Assembly (NCBI GenBank): GCA_038277395.1
Contig: CM076190.1
Location: 188,172,001 to 188,236,000, forward strand
DNA from: Dryocosmus kuriphilus
Taxonomy: Eukaryota; Arthropoda; Insecta; Hymenoptera; Cynipidae
Direction: 5' to 3'
Length of the DNA: 64,000 nt
Part shown: one piece after another, positions 11,959 through 23,381 of the stretch
Position numbering within the stretch: the first letter of the stretch is position 1
Layout of the letters: every line of letters begins with the position of its first letter
The notes under the pieces: model-generated
Told to the model about the DNA's origin: nothing
Databases searched by the model: none
What the model saw: the letters and a program-made list of their open reading frames with translations, nothing else
Translations under genes and position numbers: made by a program

Positions 11959-13212
11959 TCTGCCCGCTTCGCGGGCACATTCTCATCGCGCGCTTCGCGC
12001 GAAGTATGAGCGCGCCTGGGACGCGCGTCTGTTGGCACTCGCGCTTCGCGCTTGATACGTTATTTACGGCACTCGCGCTTCGCGCTCGATAAATTATTCA
12101 CCTCGCGCTACGCGCTCGATGTTTATGGATCCTATAAACCTTTACATTAAAAATTCCAAAAGGAACTATTTTACTTAAGGCTCTATCGCCCTTAAGGAAC
12201 ACATTCTCATCATGACACTCGCGCTTCGCGCTCAATAATTACATTTTTTTAAAAACACATTGTAGATTGGTAAAGTTTTTTTGTGATTTTCCAAATTTTC
12301 ACAATACAGGATTTCGATTCTTAAAAGTAAAAAGATGAGTCTTATAAATAAATTTTCCAGCTCCTTCCAAGGTGAAAAATTCTGCTTGTTAATATTTTCT
12401 CATATCTTGCACAGTTTTCCTGAAAAGTGGTTTTCTTTATATTTCATAACATATTTCACGAATAACTCAAAAACTACGCGTCTGCTCAAAAAAATGGTAG
12501 AGAGAAAATTTGTAGATCTTTTTAAGGCGAACAACTTTGTTTATTATAATTTTTCCGTATCTTGCATAGTTTGGCGGGAAATTTGAAAATTTTTATTTTT
12601 AATAACGTTTGATCGATTAAAACAAAAACCGTGCATTTTAACAAAAAAAAGGTTAAAACAAAATTTATAGATATTTTTTAATTGAACAACTTTTTTCTTT
12701 ACCATTTTTTTTGTATCTTGAATATTTTGGCGGAAAACCAGACTTTTTAGATTTTAATAGCGCTTTCTTGATTAAAACAAAAACCGTTCATTTTATCAAA
12801 AAACGGTTAAGACAAAATTTGTAGATTTTTTTGAGATGAATAATTTTACTTTCTTCCATTTTTGTTGTATCTCTCATAGATTAGCCGAAAAATGGATTTT
12901 TTGATTTTGTGAAAACCGTTTTTGATGGATAAAACCATAACCGTTGATCAAAAGTGGCTGGTTAACGAACTCGTCCTTACTTTTTACGTTTTAAAGAAGT
13001 ATGCCAAAGCGCAACCCAATCCGAATAGTCCTTCAAAAATTATCGTGTTCACAGACTACGACAACGACGACAACAACAACAACGACAGACAGACACCATC
13101 GCAAAAACCGTTTTTTCTGACTCAGGGGGTCTCAAAACGTGGAGATTTGATGAAATCCGTGAAAGTTATTTTTCACATAAAACTAATACCTTCTCATTGA
13201 GATGAGAATGTA
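11959..13212 (-). mobile_element. GC-block family copy (full length, Helentron-like)
   Basis: Read on the plus strand it starts with TCTGCCCGCTTCGCGGGCAC, followed by ATTCTCATCGCGCGC, GAAGTATGAGCGCGCC, and four to five CTCGCGCTTCGCGCTC blocks. Next come the ACTTAAGGCTCTATCGCCCTTAAGG palindrome region (12174-12197), three core units of about 155 bp, GTTTTTGATGGATAAAACC, a GAC/AAC-rich stretch (13060-13085), and a terminal ATTGAGATGAGAATGTAA. Both ends are present, making this a reference copy for the family. Confidence 0.85.
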
Positions 13213-13336
13213 AGAATTGCATTTTTCAGCCAAACTGTGTAAAAAATGAAGAAATTTACATTCTAGATATAATTTCATTGATTGGTGAGCGCGAGAAACG
13301 TGATGAGATTGCGCCTGAGTAGCGGGCAGATTTTTC
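13213..13336 (+). repeat. GC-block family, divergent 3' end fragment in inverted orientation
   Basis: CATTTTTCAGCCAAACTGTG followed by GAGCGCGAGAAACGTGATGAG and ending TAGCGGGCAGATTTTT. A close relative is at 39250-39372 (AAGCGCGAGAAACATGATGAG..CAGCGGGCAGATTTTTT). In both places the fragment lies directly against the 5' end of a minus-strand copy, so a subfamily with this head-to-head arrangement probably exists. Confidence 0.65.
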
Positions 13337-13824
13337 AATAACTATCCAATCCGATTAGTCGCTGAAAAGTGGTTTTCTTTATATTTCATAACATATTTCA
13401 CGAATAACTCAAAAACTACGCGTCTGATCAAAAAAAATGATAGAGAACAAATTTGTAGATCTTTTCGAGGCGAACAAATTTGTTTATTATTATTTTTCCG
13501 GATCTTGCATAGTTTGGCGGGAAATTTGAAAACCTTGATTTTTAATAACGTTTTATCGATTAAAACAAAAACCGTGCATTTTATGAAAAAATGGTTAAAA
13601 CAAAATTGGTAGATATTTTTTAATTGAACATCTTTGTTCTTTACCAATTTTTTGTATCTTGAATATTTTGGCGGGAAACCAGAGTTTTTTAATTTTAATA
13701 GCGTTTTCTTGATTAAAACAAAAACCGTTCATTTTATCAAAAAACGGTTAAGACAAAATTTGTAGATTTTGTTGAGATGAATAATTTTACTTTCTTGCAT
13801 TTTTTTTGTATCTCTCATAGTTTA
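13337..13824 (-). repeat. GC-block family, core fragment
   Basis: Contains the CTGAAAAGTGGTTTTCTTTA block, ACTACGCGTCTGATC, and three core units with TTTTGGCGGGAAA. It is cut at CATAGTTTAG (13824) by the tRNA-like sequence, where other copies continue with CCGGAAAATGG. Confidence 0.75.
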
Positions 13825-13910
13825 GTCTCTCCGTAGCTTAGTGAGTAGAGCACCAGACCGGCAATCTGTAGACCTGGGTTCGATTCCCAGCGGAGCTAGA
13901 GAGAATTTTT
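13825..13910 (+). mobile_element. tRNA-like sequence with Pol III A and B boxes, probable SINE head
   Basis: Box A TAGCTTAGTGAGTAGAGC (13834-13851) and box B GGTTCGATTCC (13878-13888) have normal tRNA spacing. A T stem CTGGG/CCCAG and D stem GCTT/GAGC pair. The anticodon loop CCGGCAA would give GGC (Ala), but base 33 is C and the acceptor stem pairs only in 5 of 7 positions. It interrupts a GC-block copy, so it is a mobile insertion rather than a functional tRNA gene. The tail of the SINE downstream could not be delimited. Confidence 0.6.
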
Positions 13911-14596
13911 TAACAAACTAAATAATTTAGCTCGTCGAGCTTTAACTCACGACCGCAGTAGATCAAAACCATTAACATCAAAAATAATTATCTAACGCTG
14001 CTCAACAAACCTAACATCAGAACACTATAATATCTGAAAGTTTTCGACTGATAAAAATACATTAGTACAATTATTTGAGAATCTAAGGAAATAAAACAGA
14101 AAAAGTAGGAGGTTTTTTAAATAGTAAGTTTCGTATTCATCAAATTATTCCTTTTTATCTTACTTAGACAGATATTTTGAACAACGCAGGGTTCTGTACT
14201 GGAAAAAAATATACTACAAAAAAAATTAACAAAAACAAGAAATCAAAATCTATCCAACTGGCAAAAATACATTAAACAAAATTCAAACATGAGCAGTTCT
14301 TCATTCTCTTGTTTACCTTTTTTTTTTTCAATCTTTGATCTTCTCGAATTTTTTAAATGTGTTTTTGTCAGTAGAAGGTACTGAATAAGTCAATAAATTT
14401 TTCGAAGTGAGCTAAAAAAATGTATAAACACAAAAATTCTAAAACTTGCTCAAAAAAAGTCGCTACTTTTAGAGGTATAAAAAATAATTGATATAAAAAT
14501 ATAAAAATCCATTGGGAAATTCCTTTTTTTACTTACAATTGAATATATATATATATAATTATTGTATAAACAAAGATTATTATTTTCTTATTGCAG
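13911..14596. other. AT-rich, probably SINE tail plus intron of the downstream MATH-BTB locus
   Basis: No coding sequence seen. The segment ends in a polypyrimidine tract and CAG acceptor (14594-14596) directly before the MATH-encoding exon. Confidence 0.4.
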
Positions 14597-15536
14597 GTGG
14601 AAGAAAACCTAACTTCACCGAAATGGCTGATGATGAATCATGCTTAACAAAACTGGACCGTGAGCTTTTAAATCTTAATTATATTGGAGAGACCACAGTA
14701 AAGAATTCTGAAGTTACCACCGTCGTATGGAGTCTGAAAAATTTTGCTGAAATAGACAAATCCAAAAAAAAATCTGGAATCATCAAAATTGTCTTTACGA
14801 GATGATCCTACTGCACAATGTTCTATAGGTATACAGTTTTATAATAATCTAGAAATAAGCTTAAAGTTATTTACGGATAGCCAAACAGGAAGAATGTTTG
14901 AGGTAAAGTTTTATAACCCATTATAACTCAGGTGCGTTAATTGTATGTTGCAATATTTGGTCAAACAATTTTTTGACCTCGTTCAAAAGTAACGGTTTAA
15001 CAATTCCGAAATCTGAAGTGTCCACAGATTTTTCGTCACTGTTCAACGATCAGTCTTTCAATGACGTTACCGTCGTGTGTAAAGATAAAGAATTTGCTGT
15101 TCATCGAGCTATCTTAGCAAAGAGATCAAAGATATTTTCTGCCATGATTCAGCATGAGATGGTAGAAAAGAAAACTAATAAAATTAAAATAGGCAATGCT
15201 GAACCTGAAGTAGTTTCAGAACTTTTAAGATTCATTTACACAGATAATGTGGGCAATGTAGAAAAATTTGCTCTTCAACTCCTCAAGTTAGCAGACAGAT
15301 TTGATCTTCAAAGATTGAAAATAATTTGCGCAAATGAGTTAATAAAATCAATTGATGCTTCTTCTGCACTCGAGACTTTGATTATTGCCGATCGTCATAA
15401 AATTAGCGGTTTAGAAGAATTTACGCTAAATTTTATTAAATATCATTTGGGTGAAATAGTAGCTTTGGATGATTATGATACTTACTGTAAAAATCACCCG
15501 GATTTACAAGATAGAATTCTTCAAAATATGGTATAA
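14597..15536 (+). pseudogene. MATH-BTB (speckle-type POZ/SPOP-like) gene, MATH part broken, BTB part open
   Basis: Proteins of this family recruit substrates through MATH to a Cullin-3 ubiquitin ligase bound by BTB. A splice acceptor at 14596 precedes an ATG at 14623. The MATH start (VVWSLKNFAEIDKS) is read in one frame to about 14775. An A9 run (near 14762-14771) shifts the frame to KLSLRDDPTAQCS..FEVKFYNPL, which stops near 14926. A third frame then supplies the end of MATH (GALIVCCNIW) and an intact BTB (SFNDVTVVCKDKEFAVHRAI), the EPEVVSELLRFIYTD helix region and a BACK-like 3-box to 15536. About 40 MATH residues expected from SPOP are missing at the second break. A TTG at 14973 is not a credible start. 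Probably a pseudogene; an unrecognised short intron could explain the second break only. An AATAAA lies at 15725. Confidence 0.75.
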
Positions 15537-16394
15537 ATTGGTCAATTAAAATTCATATGAACGTAATTTCGGTCAAGAAGGTTTTGTGTAGCCGTAATGC
15601 TCCAATATGTTTAAGACAATCTAACTATGTTTTCAAGACTCTATGCTTAATTTTTTAAATAAGATTTAAGAGAAAATTTATTTTAAAAAGTCGAGTCCGT
15701 AAAATCGATTTTTCTGTAAAGAGAAATAAATGATCCATGGTAATAAAGGGGTTTATTGATTCCAAATAGCTATTAAACATTATTTAATAGTATGCTTAAG
15801 TAAATGATATATTCTTTTATAAAGTTTATTTTCTCTGCTTACTCTTATAACAAGAGTAATTGTAGTAAAATGTCTGGTGCACATTAGGAATGAATAAAAA
15901 ATGTACAATTTTTCACCTAAGATTCTCATTTTAATCATTCTGATTAGGTCATCAGATAACTGATGACCGTCATAATATTCGTACATGGTGAGCATAATTT
16001 TGAACAAAAAATGGAAATAAATGAGTAATATAAAGGTGTTCTTGCATCCAGAACATTTAAAAATTGTAGTTGATGAACAAATAAGATAGTAGAAAATAAG
16101 ATGGAAGAAAAAATAATAAATGTTGTGAATACAGTGTGTGAACATAACCTATAAAAGCCTATATGTTTTATTCCAACACGAATTTGCCCGTATCCGTATA
16201 TCATCGCGAGAAGCACGAGAAGAAACGCAAGGAAACACGAAGAGTGAGAAATGCTGCCAGGTGGACAAAATAGAAGTCTTCAGAGTTGCCAGATTATTCA
16301 GAAATCTTAAGATTGTTTTGAAAAAGTCTTCAGATTTAAACAGCCCATTTTTAATAATATAAACTACGACTATTCAAGATGACAAGGTAATTGT
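15537..16394. other. 3' flank of the MATH-BTB locus
   Basis: Contains a candidate polyadenylation signal near 15725. No other gene seen; short reading frames here lack family resemblance. Confidence 0.4.
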
Positions 16395-16756
16395 CTACCC
16401 TGCGCCTAAAGTGACTCGGGACTCTATCCGGACCTGTACAGAAAACTTCCGGGTTTTGTAACCAGGTTGTATCCGGGACTTATATGGGACACCAAGGAAG
16501 ATTTATCCGGGTTTTAGCCGTTATCTGTTCGGTACACAATTTCGATCTATCCGGGCCTATCTGGGATATATGCGGGATGCTGAGGGATATCTATCCGGCT
16601 CTTACCAGGATCTATCCTGAAACTTATACGGTGCACAGAATATATCTATCTGTGTTTTATTCGGGTCTATCGGGGATTTATAAGGAGCAATATAAAATGC
16701 CTATGCGGGTTTTTTCCGGTCCTAGCCGGAATCTATTTGCCGTAGGAGAGCTGCCC
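16395..16756. repeat. Degenerate short-period repeat of TATCCGGG words
   Basis: CTATCCGG, TATCCGGGAC, TTATCCGGGTTTTA, CTATCCGGGCC and similar words recur every 20-30 bases, with markedly higher GC than the surroundings. It abuts the fold-back repeat at 16757 and may be part of the same element. Confidence 0.6.
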
Positions 16757-17180
16757 GGTAAGAAGGCTTGTATTAATAAGTATTGGGAAAGTTACTCCCT
16801 TCAATGGTAGTATGATAATTATTATTGAATTCCTTTGAACCCTTTTTTGTCCTCTTGTTATTAAATAGTATAGGTATTTTCATTTAAAGGAATTCATTTT
16901 GATAAAATAGAAAACTAAAGCGTCGGGAAATTAAAGGGTATTAGATATCTCACATTCACAACCGCTTTGAGAGTATTAAAAGGTACTCACAAAAATATTG
17001 GCGCTAGCAGCGTGGCTAACAGGTATAATGAGGGATTCATTTCAAGATATAACCTCTTTCTCTGAGGAGATTAAGAACGCGTGGACAAAAAAGGGATCCA
17101 AAAGAATTCAATAATTATCACGTCACCATTGGATGGAGTAAATTTTCCAATACTTATTAATACAAGCTTTCTTACCGAGA
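16757..17180. mobile_element. Fold-back element with about 95-bp inverted arms
   Basis: Arm 1 (16757-16852: GGTAAGAAGGCTTGTATTAA..TTGAATTC..CCCTTTTTTGTCC) is the inverted match of arm 2 (17085-17180). Both share GTATTAATAAGTATTGG and AATTATTATTGAATTC/GATAATTATTGAATTC. The spacer of about 230 bp has no gene. Confidence 0.75.
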
Positions 17181-17395
17181 TGAATCGCGCGACGGAACTA
17201 AGTATCACATATTACCATCCATAAACTACTTTACATCAAAATTTCAAGAAGGTGAAAATAATGTACTCTTTGTCTACAAAACCCTAAATTCAATAGTATG
17301 GAAATCCTTACCGCGAACTTTCCTTTCTATTCAGTAAGAAGATTAAGAGATCTCTGTATAAACATTAATGCGATCTGCTTTGAAAATGTATTGTA

Positions 17396-18350
17396 CGAGG
17401 CACGTCCAGAAAGTAAGTGTACTGGTACTCTCACAGCTGTAGGAAATACTTTTTCGACATGTTGGCAACACTGCCGCGTAGCCTGACCCCTCCCCTTCAA
17501 AACGAGACCAATCCGAGGTTAGTGTGTTGAAAACTCTTGACGCAGTAGCATCTCTCGCGAAAAATGTCGACCGTATCTCCCGACAAGTGCGAAATTCGCG
17601 CCGTCATTCGCTACCTCGTTGTGAAGGGAAAAGCTCCAGTTGAGATTTATAATGAGGTGAAAAGTGTTTACGGTAATGGAGCTATGAATCGTACGAGTGT
17701 GTACAAGTGGTGTAGCGAATTTAAAAATGGCCGTACTTCCGTGCATGACGATCAGAGGAGCGGAAGACCAAATTTCAGCCAAAAAAATCAAGGCATCCTT
17801 GTTTTGGGACCATAAAGGCATAATTTTGATTGAATATCTGCCTCACGGGGAGACCATCAATGCGGCAAAATACTGTGAGATGCTGAAAAAATTGAAAAGG
17901 TCGATTCAGAATAAAAGGAGGGGCATGCTGGCGAAGGGAGTCTGCCTGCTGCATGACAATGCCAAACCTCACAAGGCCAACGCCACGAAGCAACTCCTGG
18001 ACTCTTTTGGATGGGACCTTTTGAACCACCACCCGTATTGCTCTGATCTGGCCCCTTCAGATTTCCATCTCTTCACTTCCTTGAAGGTGCACATGGATGG
18101 AAACAAGTTTTCAACGGACGAGGAGGTGAAGGGGGAGGTGGAGAAGTGGGCGAAAGAGCTGGCGGGAGACTTCTTCGAGGCAGACATCAAAAAATTGATC
18201 CCGCGGCTCACCACTTGCAACGAGAGGGATGGTGACTATGTCAAAAAATAACTTACATATGTACAAGTGTAACCAACTATGTTTTTGTTTTAATAAATTT
18301 TTTTTGAAGCCTACATAAATTGAGTACACTTACTTTCTGGACGTGCCTCG
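17396..18350 (+). mobile_element. Mariner element, internally deleted, with TA target duplication
   Basis: Terminal inverted repeats of 28 bp, CGAGGCACGTCCAGAAAGTA at 17396 and its complement ending at 18350, are essentially perfect and flanked by TA (17394-17395, 18351-18352). The element is 955 bp against about 1.3 kb for an intact mariner. Near-identical TIRs point to a recent insertion of an already deleted copy. Confidence 0.93.
17564..18251 (+). pseudogene. Mariner transposase, internal deletion and frame change
   Basis: The N-terminal helix-turn-helix (MSTVSPDKCEIRAVIRYLVV, then SVYKWCSEFKNGRTSVHDD) is read from 17564 to about 17775. The C-terminal catalytic half continues in another frame (KASLFWDHKGIILIEYLPHG). 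It has the second aspartate in LLHDNAKPH and the third in SDLAPSDFHLF, 34 residues apart as in the DD34D mariner class, and ends GDYVKK at 18251. The second DNA-binding helix set and the first catalytic Asp region are missing at the junction near 17775-17790. The product cannot be an active transposase. Confidence 0.9.
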
Positions 18351-18352
18351 TA

Positions 18353-19626
18353 TATAAGCTCTTTATTTCCTTTTTAGGCACAACTTATATCAAACTTTTA
18401 ATTGTACAATTACATATGTATATTTATTATTCACAGTAAATAATAATATAAAATCCAATTTAAAAAAAATTTTGCTTATAGAAGACAATTTTCAAAATGG
18501 ATAAAAAAAGGTTTAGGCTTTTTATTTAGACATATTGAGAATAGACCTAATTTTTATCACGTAATAAAAAAGTAATTTCTAGAATTAAACAAATCCAAAA
18601 CTCTTTTATATTTTTTTCTTTATTGCGAGTAGTGAGTTTACAATCCTTTTGATAAAAAAAAGAATGAATTGCAATTTTCAATATTCTGCGACTCATTTAA
18701 AAAATATGTGTATAAAGTATGTCTTCCCTTATTTTCGAAATTTCCGATGTACATTTTTTGTCAGCGTTAAAGCGTCTATTCCTGTCGATAATGCCGATTT
18801 GTATCATTCTTAGAAACATTTATTTGCAAAACAATTAAAGCTGAAGAGAAGTTATATTTCTTCAAAACAAATAATACCTAATACTTTTAGTTTTTTACAG
18901 AAAAGCTGAATTACACCTAACAAAAAACAACAAGAAATTACATTACATGATCATCCACGAGGTCATTCATTTGCGCGACCTATGAATTTTTAGGAAAAAC
19001 GCGACTTACCCCTTTTCAAATAAATATGTTAAATTCGCTAGCATGATACAAGTTTTATAATCTGCAAGATGAGAGCATTCAACTCCAATCTCTAGTGGCG
19101 TTTTTGAAAAAATCTAGTTTCGAGAATTTTAGATCACTGCCGCCATTTTTCAAAACTTTTGTAATTTTTCTTGGATCACTCTTAAGAGTTTCAACATCGA
19201 AAAGTAAAATAAAGTCCCAAATACCTGTGCTCGTTCGGGAAATTATTTTAAAAAGTCAAAAAATATTTTTTTGGGCATTTTTGAAATTCATGTCAATTTA
19301 TCTTAACTATAAATGATAGGTTCAAATACCAAATAATTCTGTCACCTTAAGCCAGGACCTATCTGCATGATTTGAAATTAAATTCGTCCGTATTTCTTGG
19401 TTAGATAATTTTTTTTTAAGGAATTGCGTTTCTTGTTTATCGGTGTATCTACTAATGCATGTTCGGGAAGTGAATTAATGAATGACACATTTTAGATATT
19501 TAAAATATTTACTGAGACAATTTGTAAGGTTACAAAATACTGACCAAGTATACTGCGCAGAAAACTAAAAATCCAACATTCTTTTTCAATCATTTGATGT
19601 AAACCAATTTTGATTAAATCTTCCTG
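18353..19626. other. Intergenic, AT-rich
   Basis: No gene, clear tandem repeat or palindrome seen. The reading frame at 19095-19316 has no recognisable domain. Confidence 0.4.
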
Positions 19627-21240
19627 TTATGAAAACCTCTGTTGATGAATTTCTGTCAGCATCTCATAAAGTAAATGTGGATGAGATTCTGCTAAATTTT
19701 CGTTCAATATTGATTTCGGTACAGAAAAATAATCTGAACTGTCACTCCAGAAGGGACTACCTGCATATGTAACGAATCTTAAACATTTCTTTTTTAGGCG
19801 TTCTGCGTTGTGATCAGCGGCAAAAATTAGTACTGTTAAAACATTTTCCGCAGTCAATTGTTGTTCCAAAATATTTTCACAAATCAGCTTCAAATCGTTC
19901 ATTTCGTATTTATCAGATGCAATCAGTATTTCCTGAATGTCATCATCCTCGCTTTCAATTTCGTTGGTGTACATAAATCCAAGAAGTTTCTCAAAAACTG
20001 GAGGCCTTATGTCTTCTATTGTCAGGACACCGGCAGCTGTCTCCTTCATATTATGTGAAAACATCCTGCTGAAGACAGGACTTCTTGCTGATAGAATTAC
20101 CTTATGCGCCGGAAATTCTGAGTCGTCCACTTGAATAACAATGTCGCTAAAATCTGAACTTTTCACGAATCTTTCAAATCTTTTGTTACAAGCTACTGAG
20201 CATATGGTACTTTCCTCTTCAACATCAACTTTTTTTAGAAAATTTGAAGTAGACAGATGTGCCAAAATCTCTGTAAGTATTTCTGGTCCTTTCTCAAGTA
20301 ACTCTTTACAGAGACCCAATGTAATAATCTCATCTAACTGTTCATCAATTAAACTCATGCACTTTACAATTAGCTTATTTAAATCAACATGTATGTAAAA
20401 AGAACGTCGTAGTGTTCTGCATGACCAAAGAGTGCGAACAACGTTTGAGAGATTCAAATTCTTTATCAAGAAAATGCGACAAATCACATAAAGAATGTCA
20501 ACCTTGAAATATAAAGCAGCTTCGAAAAGTTCATACACAAGTTTTTCCGTACAAATTGCCTTACCCGTGTAAATACATCTCAATATTTCGTTGACCACCT
20601 CAGGTCTCGTATGCTGAATTTCAAAAAACGATATAGATTTGTTTGTGTCAAGTATCGACTTAAAATACTTACTGCCTAAAGCCAGAACTAACTTGTGCGC
20701 TGGAAAAGTCTGGATTTCGTCGATACCAACGATTAAGTTTATATCGCTGGAGGTGTAATCATTAAAAAAGGGTGCATAACTTTTAGAATTCCACTTGATT
20801 ATCTTAAATTTGCATATTATTGTAAAATGAAGGCCGCAGTCTTTCAATCTTTCCATGCCGATGAATCTGTCAAAACCAAAACGAATTCTTGAACATCCAT
20901 TGAATTGTATTTCACTTTGACTAACTATTTCTCCTCGGACAGGATGAACTAGCAAAAAAGTTACTTGTAAAATCGAGCTAAACTCAGAATTACATTTCCT
21001 GAAATGTAAATTTTGAAGATATAAAGACATGTATCCTTTTTCTGTCACTTCTTCGAATCCTTCAGTTGATTCTTCTTTTGATTCTGTTTCAAGTGGTCGT
21101 GTGATTATTAGACGCATTCTATGCACATGAGGAAATGCGTACATCAGACATGTGGGTGATATTAGTGACACTTTCTCCTTCCAAAATAACTCCACATTTT
21201 TTACATCCCATCGGATTTCGAATTTCTCCTCCTTTGACAT
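19627..21240 (-). CDS. MATH domain protein with two BTB/POZ-BACK modules (537 aa)
   Basis: Likely a substrate adaptor for a Cullin-3 ubiquitin ligase, by family. Residues about 1-150 form a divergent MATH domain (FEIRWDVKNVELFWKEKVSL at the start, GLHFTIICKFKI at the end). Residues about 165-310 are a first BTB plus BACK (INLIVGIDEIQTFPAHKLVL, RPEVVNEILRCIYTGKA). Residues about 350-537 are a second BTB plus BACK (FSDIVIQVDDSEFPAHKVIL, SARSPVFSRMFSHNMKE, RPPVFEKLLGFMYTNE). The ATG at 21240 is preceded on its strand by a polypyrimidine tract and AG at about 21254, so a non-coding 5' exon is likely and the coding part is a single exon. SPOP has only one BTB; the doubled module is unusual. It lies 4 kb from a related broken gene, suggesting a local family cluster. 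Confidence 0.88.
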   Translation of the reverse strand: MSKEEKFEIRWDVKNVELFWKEKVSLISPTCLMYAFPHVHRMRLIITRPLETESKEESTEGFEEVTEKGYMSLYLQNLHFRKCNSEFSSILQVTFLLVHPVRGEIVSQSEIQFNGCSRIRFGFDRFIGMERLKDCGLHFTIICKFKIIKWNSKSYAPFFNDYTSSDINLIVGIDEIQTFPAHKLVLALGSKYFKSILDTNKSISFFEIQHTRPEVVNEILRCIYTGKAICTEKLVYELFEAALYFKVDILYVICRIFLIKNLNLSNVVRTLWSCRTLRRSFYIHVDLNKLIVKCMSLIDEQLDEIITLGLCKELLEKGPEILTEILAHLSTSNFLKKVDVEEESTICSVACNKRFERFVKSSDFSDIVIQVDDSEFPAHKVILSARSPVFSRMFSHNMKETAAGVLTIEDIRPPVFEKLLGFMYTNEIESEDDDIQEILIASDKYEMNDLKLICENILEQQLTAENVLTVLIFAADHNAERLKKKCLRFVTYAGSPFWSDSSDYFSVPKSILNENLAESHPHLLYEMLTEIHQQRFS

Positions 21241-21254
21241 TTCGATATGCCTCT

Positions 21255-22196
21255 GAAAATTAATAAAAACAGAACTTATATAAATAGTTCTTGATCAAAG
21301 TTTAATATTATTTCCGTAATAAAAGCGTGACTTTTACACTAAAAGTTTTTAGTCCCTCAAGTAGTGTGCAGGTTTAAAATCGTATTCAATTCTCATTATA
21401 AATGGTCAATACTCTACCATATAAAAAATTAGAACCAAAAGGTTTTCGCCAAAATGAAATGTGCTGAATGCTTATTTATGGTGATACTACACTATAAAAA
21501 GAAGAAAAACAATTTTAAAGTATAAACAGGGTCTTTTCGTAATTTAAGATCAAATAATTTTTGAGTAGTTAATTTTTAGCTAAACTCACAGTGCTCTGTC
21601 AATTTTTCTTCCATCGCTTTGTGTAAATGAAAAAATGGGTTAAAAATTGAAACAGCGAAAACACTTATTCAAATTGTAATTACGTGGTATGAAAGTTGAC
21701 AGCAGTTTGCCAAGGATTTTTAAATACTCAATTCAATGCGCAATTGGGCTCTAAAAACAATTTTGATAATAAGGAGAGTACTTCTCAAGTTAATGCGTTT
21801 TTATAGGAGAATCTACACCTTGTTATTTTCTGTTGCATAAATTGAGGATTTGAGAAAAATGAGGTTATGTCATCATGCTGACGTGTTCCTACGACGTATG
21901 GATTACTTTTAAAAAACCGCGTTACAGTATAAAAATATTTTCTGGTGCTTTTCGCTATGGGTGATTGCCAAAAGCTAACCATTTTAAGTACCAGCAATTT
22001 TCAATTTTTTCTTTTATTAATAAATTGTTTCTAAAAATATCTTAAGAAATTACTTAATTCAAAGCACAATTTTATTGAGTTTCGAATTTTTAGACGCCGT
22101 CATTTAGAAACTATAAATAAAAATCTAACCAAAATATCTTGTCACGCACCTGTCCCAATCTACAAATTTAAAATAAAAAATTGTTAAATAATATTA
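21255..22196. other. 5' flank of the double-BTB gene
   Basis: Probably contains its 5' intron and promoter; no exon could be assigned. No repeats recognised. Confidence 0.35.
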
Positions 22197-22198
22197 AC

Positions 22199-22378
22199 AA
22201 ATTGTTTAAAAGATAATTTATTTTGACAATTAGGGTCTATGCCGAATAAAATTATACCTAGAATTTTTCCCAGCTATCGGCGTTCGAAACATTTGCCATA
22301 AGTTAGGAAAGATTCTAGGTGTAATTTTATTCAACGTAGACCCTAATTAGCAAAAGAAATTATCTTTCAAACAACTAA
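22199..22378. mobile_element. Small palindromic MITE, arms about 80 bp
   Basis: TTGTTTAAAAGATAATTTA..AATTAGGGTCTATG..AATAAAATTATACCTAGAAT is matched in inverted order by ATTCTAGGTGTAATTTTATT..TAGACCCTAATT..AATTATCTTTCAAACAA. The loop is about 20 bases. There is no coding content. Confidence 0.8.
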
Positions 22379-23381
22379 TAATTGGAAGAATAAAAAAACG
22401 TTATCTTTCCATAAAAGAGTAAAGATGTCACGAAACAATATTATCAAAATTTTGTAATATTTGAAATTTACAGTTATAACTTACATTGAGTTGCAAAAGA
22501 TAATAATCAAGCATAAGGTTCAATATTATCGAGTTAAGGATTTATAATGACACTTCAAAGTCTGTGCCTCAAGTTTTTTGTCTTGTCAAGCGGTATTGCT
22601 ATTATAGTATAAAACTCGAAAATAATTATTGAAGCTACTTAAAGTGCGGGTTAAAATTGTTACTTTTACACTTAAGAAGATTTTAGTATAGATAAAAGTT
22701 GATTTATCAACGCAGCTTCCAAATAAAAGTAAATAATGATCACTATGTTTGCATAATATTTTTTATAAACTGTCCCGTCACGCTCCTTCTTAATTTATTA
22801 TTCTAGAAAATGAGAGGATATTTTGGAACGACGGAGTCAAAATCCAATAAAACATGAATATATTTATTTTTCCCATATTTCTAAATACTTTTATTTGCTC
22901 TGCATATATTTTAACAAGATTTTGGAAATTCCTATTTTTATCATGGCCGACCGAATGTCTTGTCACGCTAAGTCAGGTTAGGAGCTATTTCGGTTTAAAA
23001 TTCATAACTGCCACAAATGCATTCGTTGATCTCTTAGTTTTATATTTTCATACTCTATAGATTTTGACCTAATTATAAAAACCTATTTTTGGTGGGTTGG
23101 AAAGTTTTTATTTCCACAAAATTGCATTGTCTAAAATGGTTTTAACTTTTTGGCAATCACCCCCATAAACATTCGCAAAACTTTTTTTTAACATTTTCAT
23201 ACACAATATATTTTCCTATTTTCCATTGTGACATCACTTATAACTTCGCTGTGATTGGTGGAAAATCCAACCCCCTTGACTTCAAAGGGGACGTCCAATC
23301 GAAATCGTCAAAAAAATTCGAATTTCAACATTAAATAACAAATAGTAAACAAAACACAAAAAATATTCTATTGACGTGTAT
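22379..23381. other. Intergenic, AT-rich
   Basis: No gene or convincing repeat recognised. The frame at 22854-23060 has no known domain. Confidence 0.35.

Noticed and set aside
13825..13910. Functional tRNA-Ala(GGC) gene
   Set aside because: C at position 33, mismatched acceptor stem, and insertion within a transposon copy indicate a SINE head.
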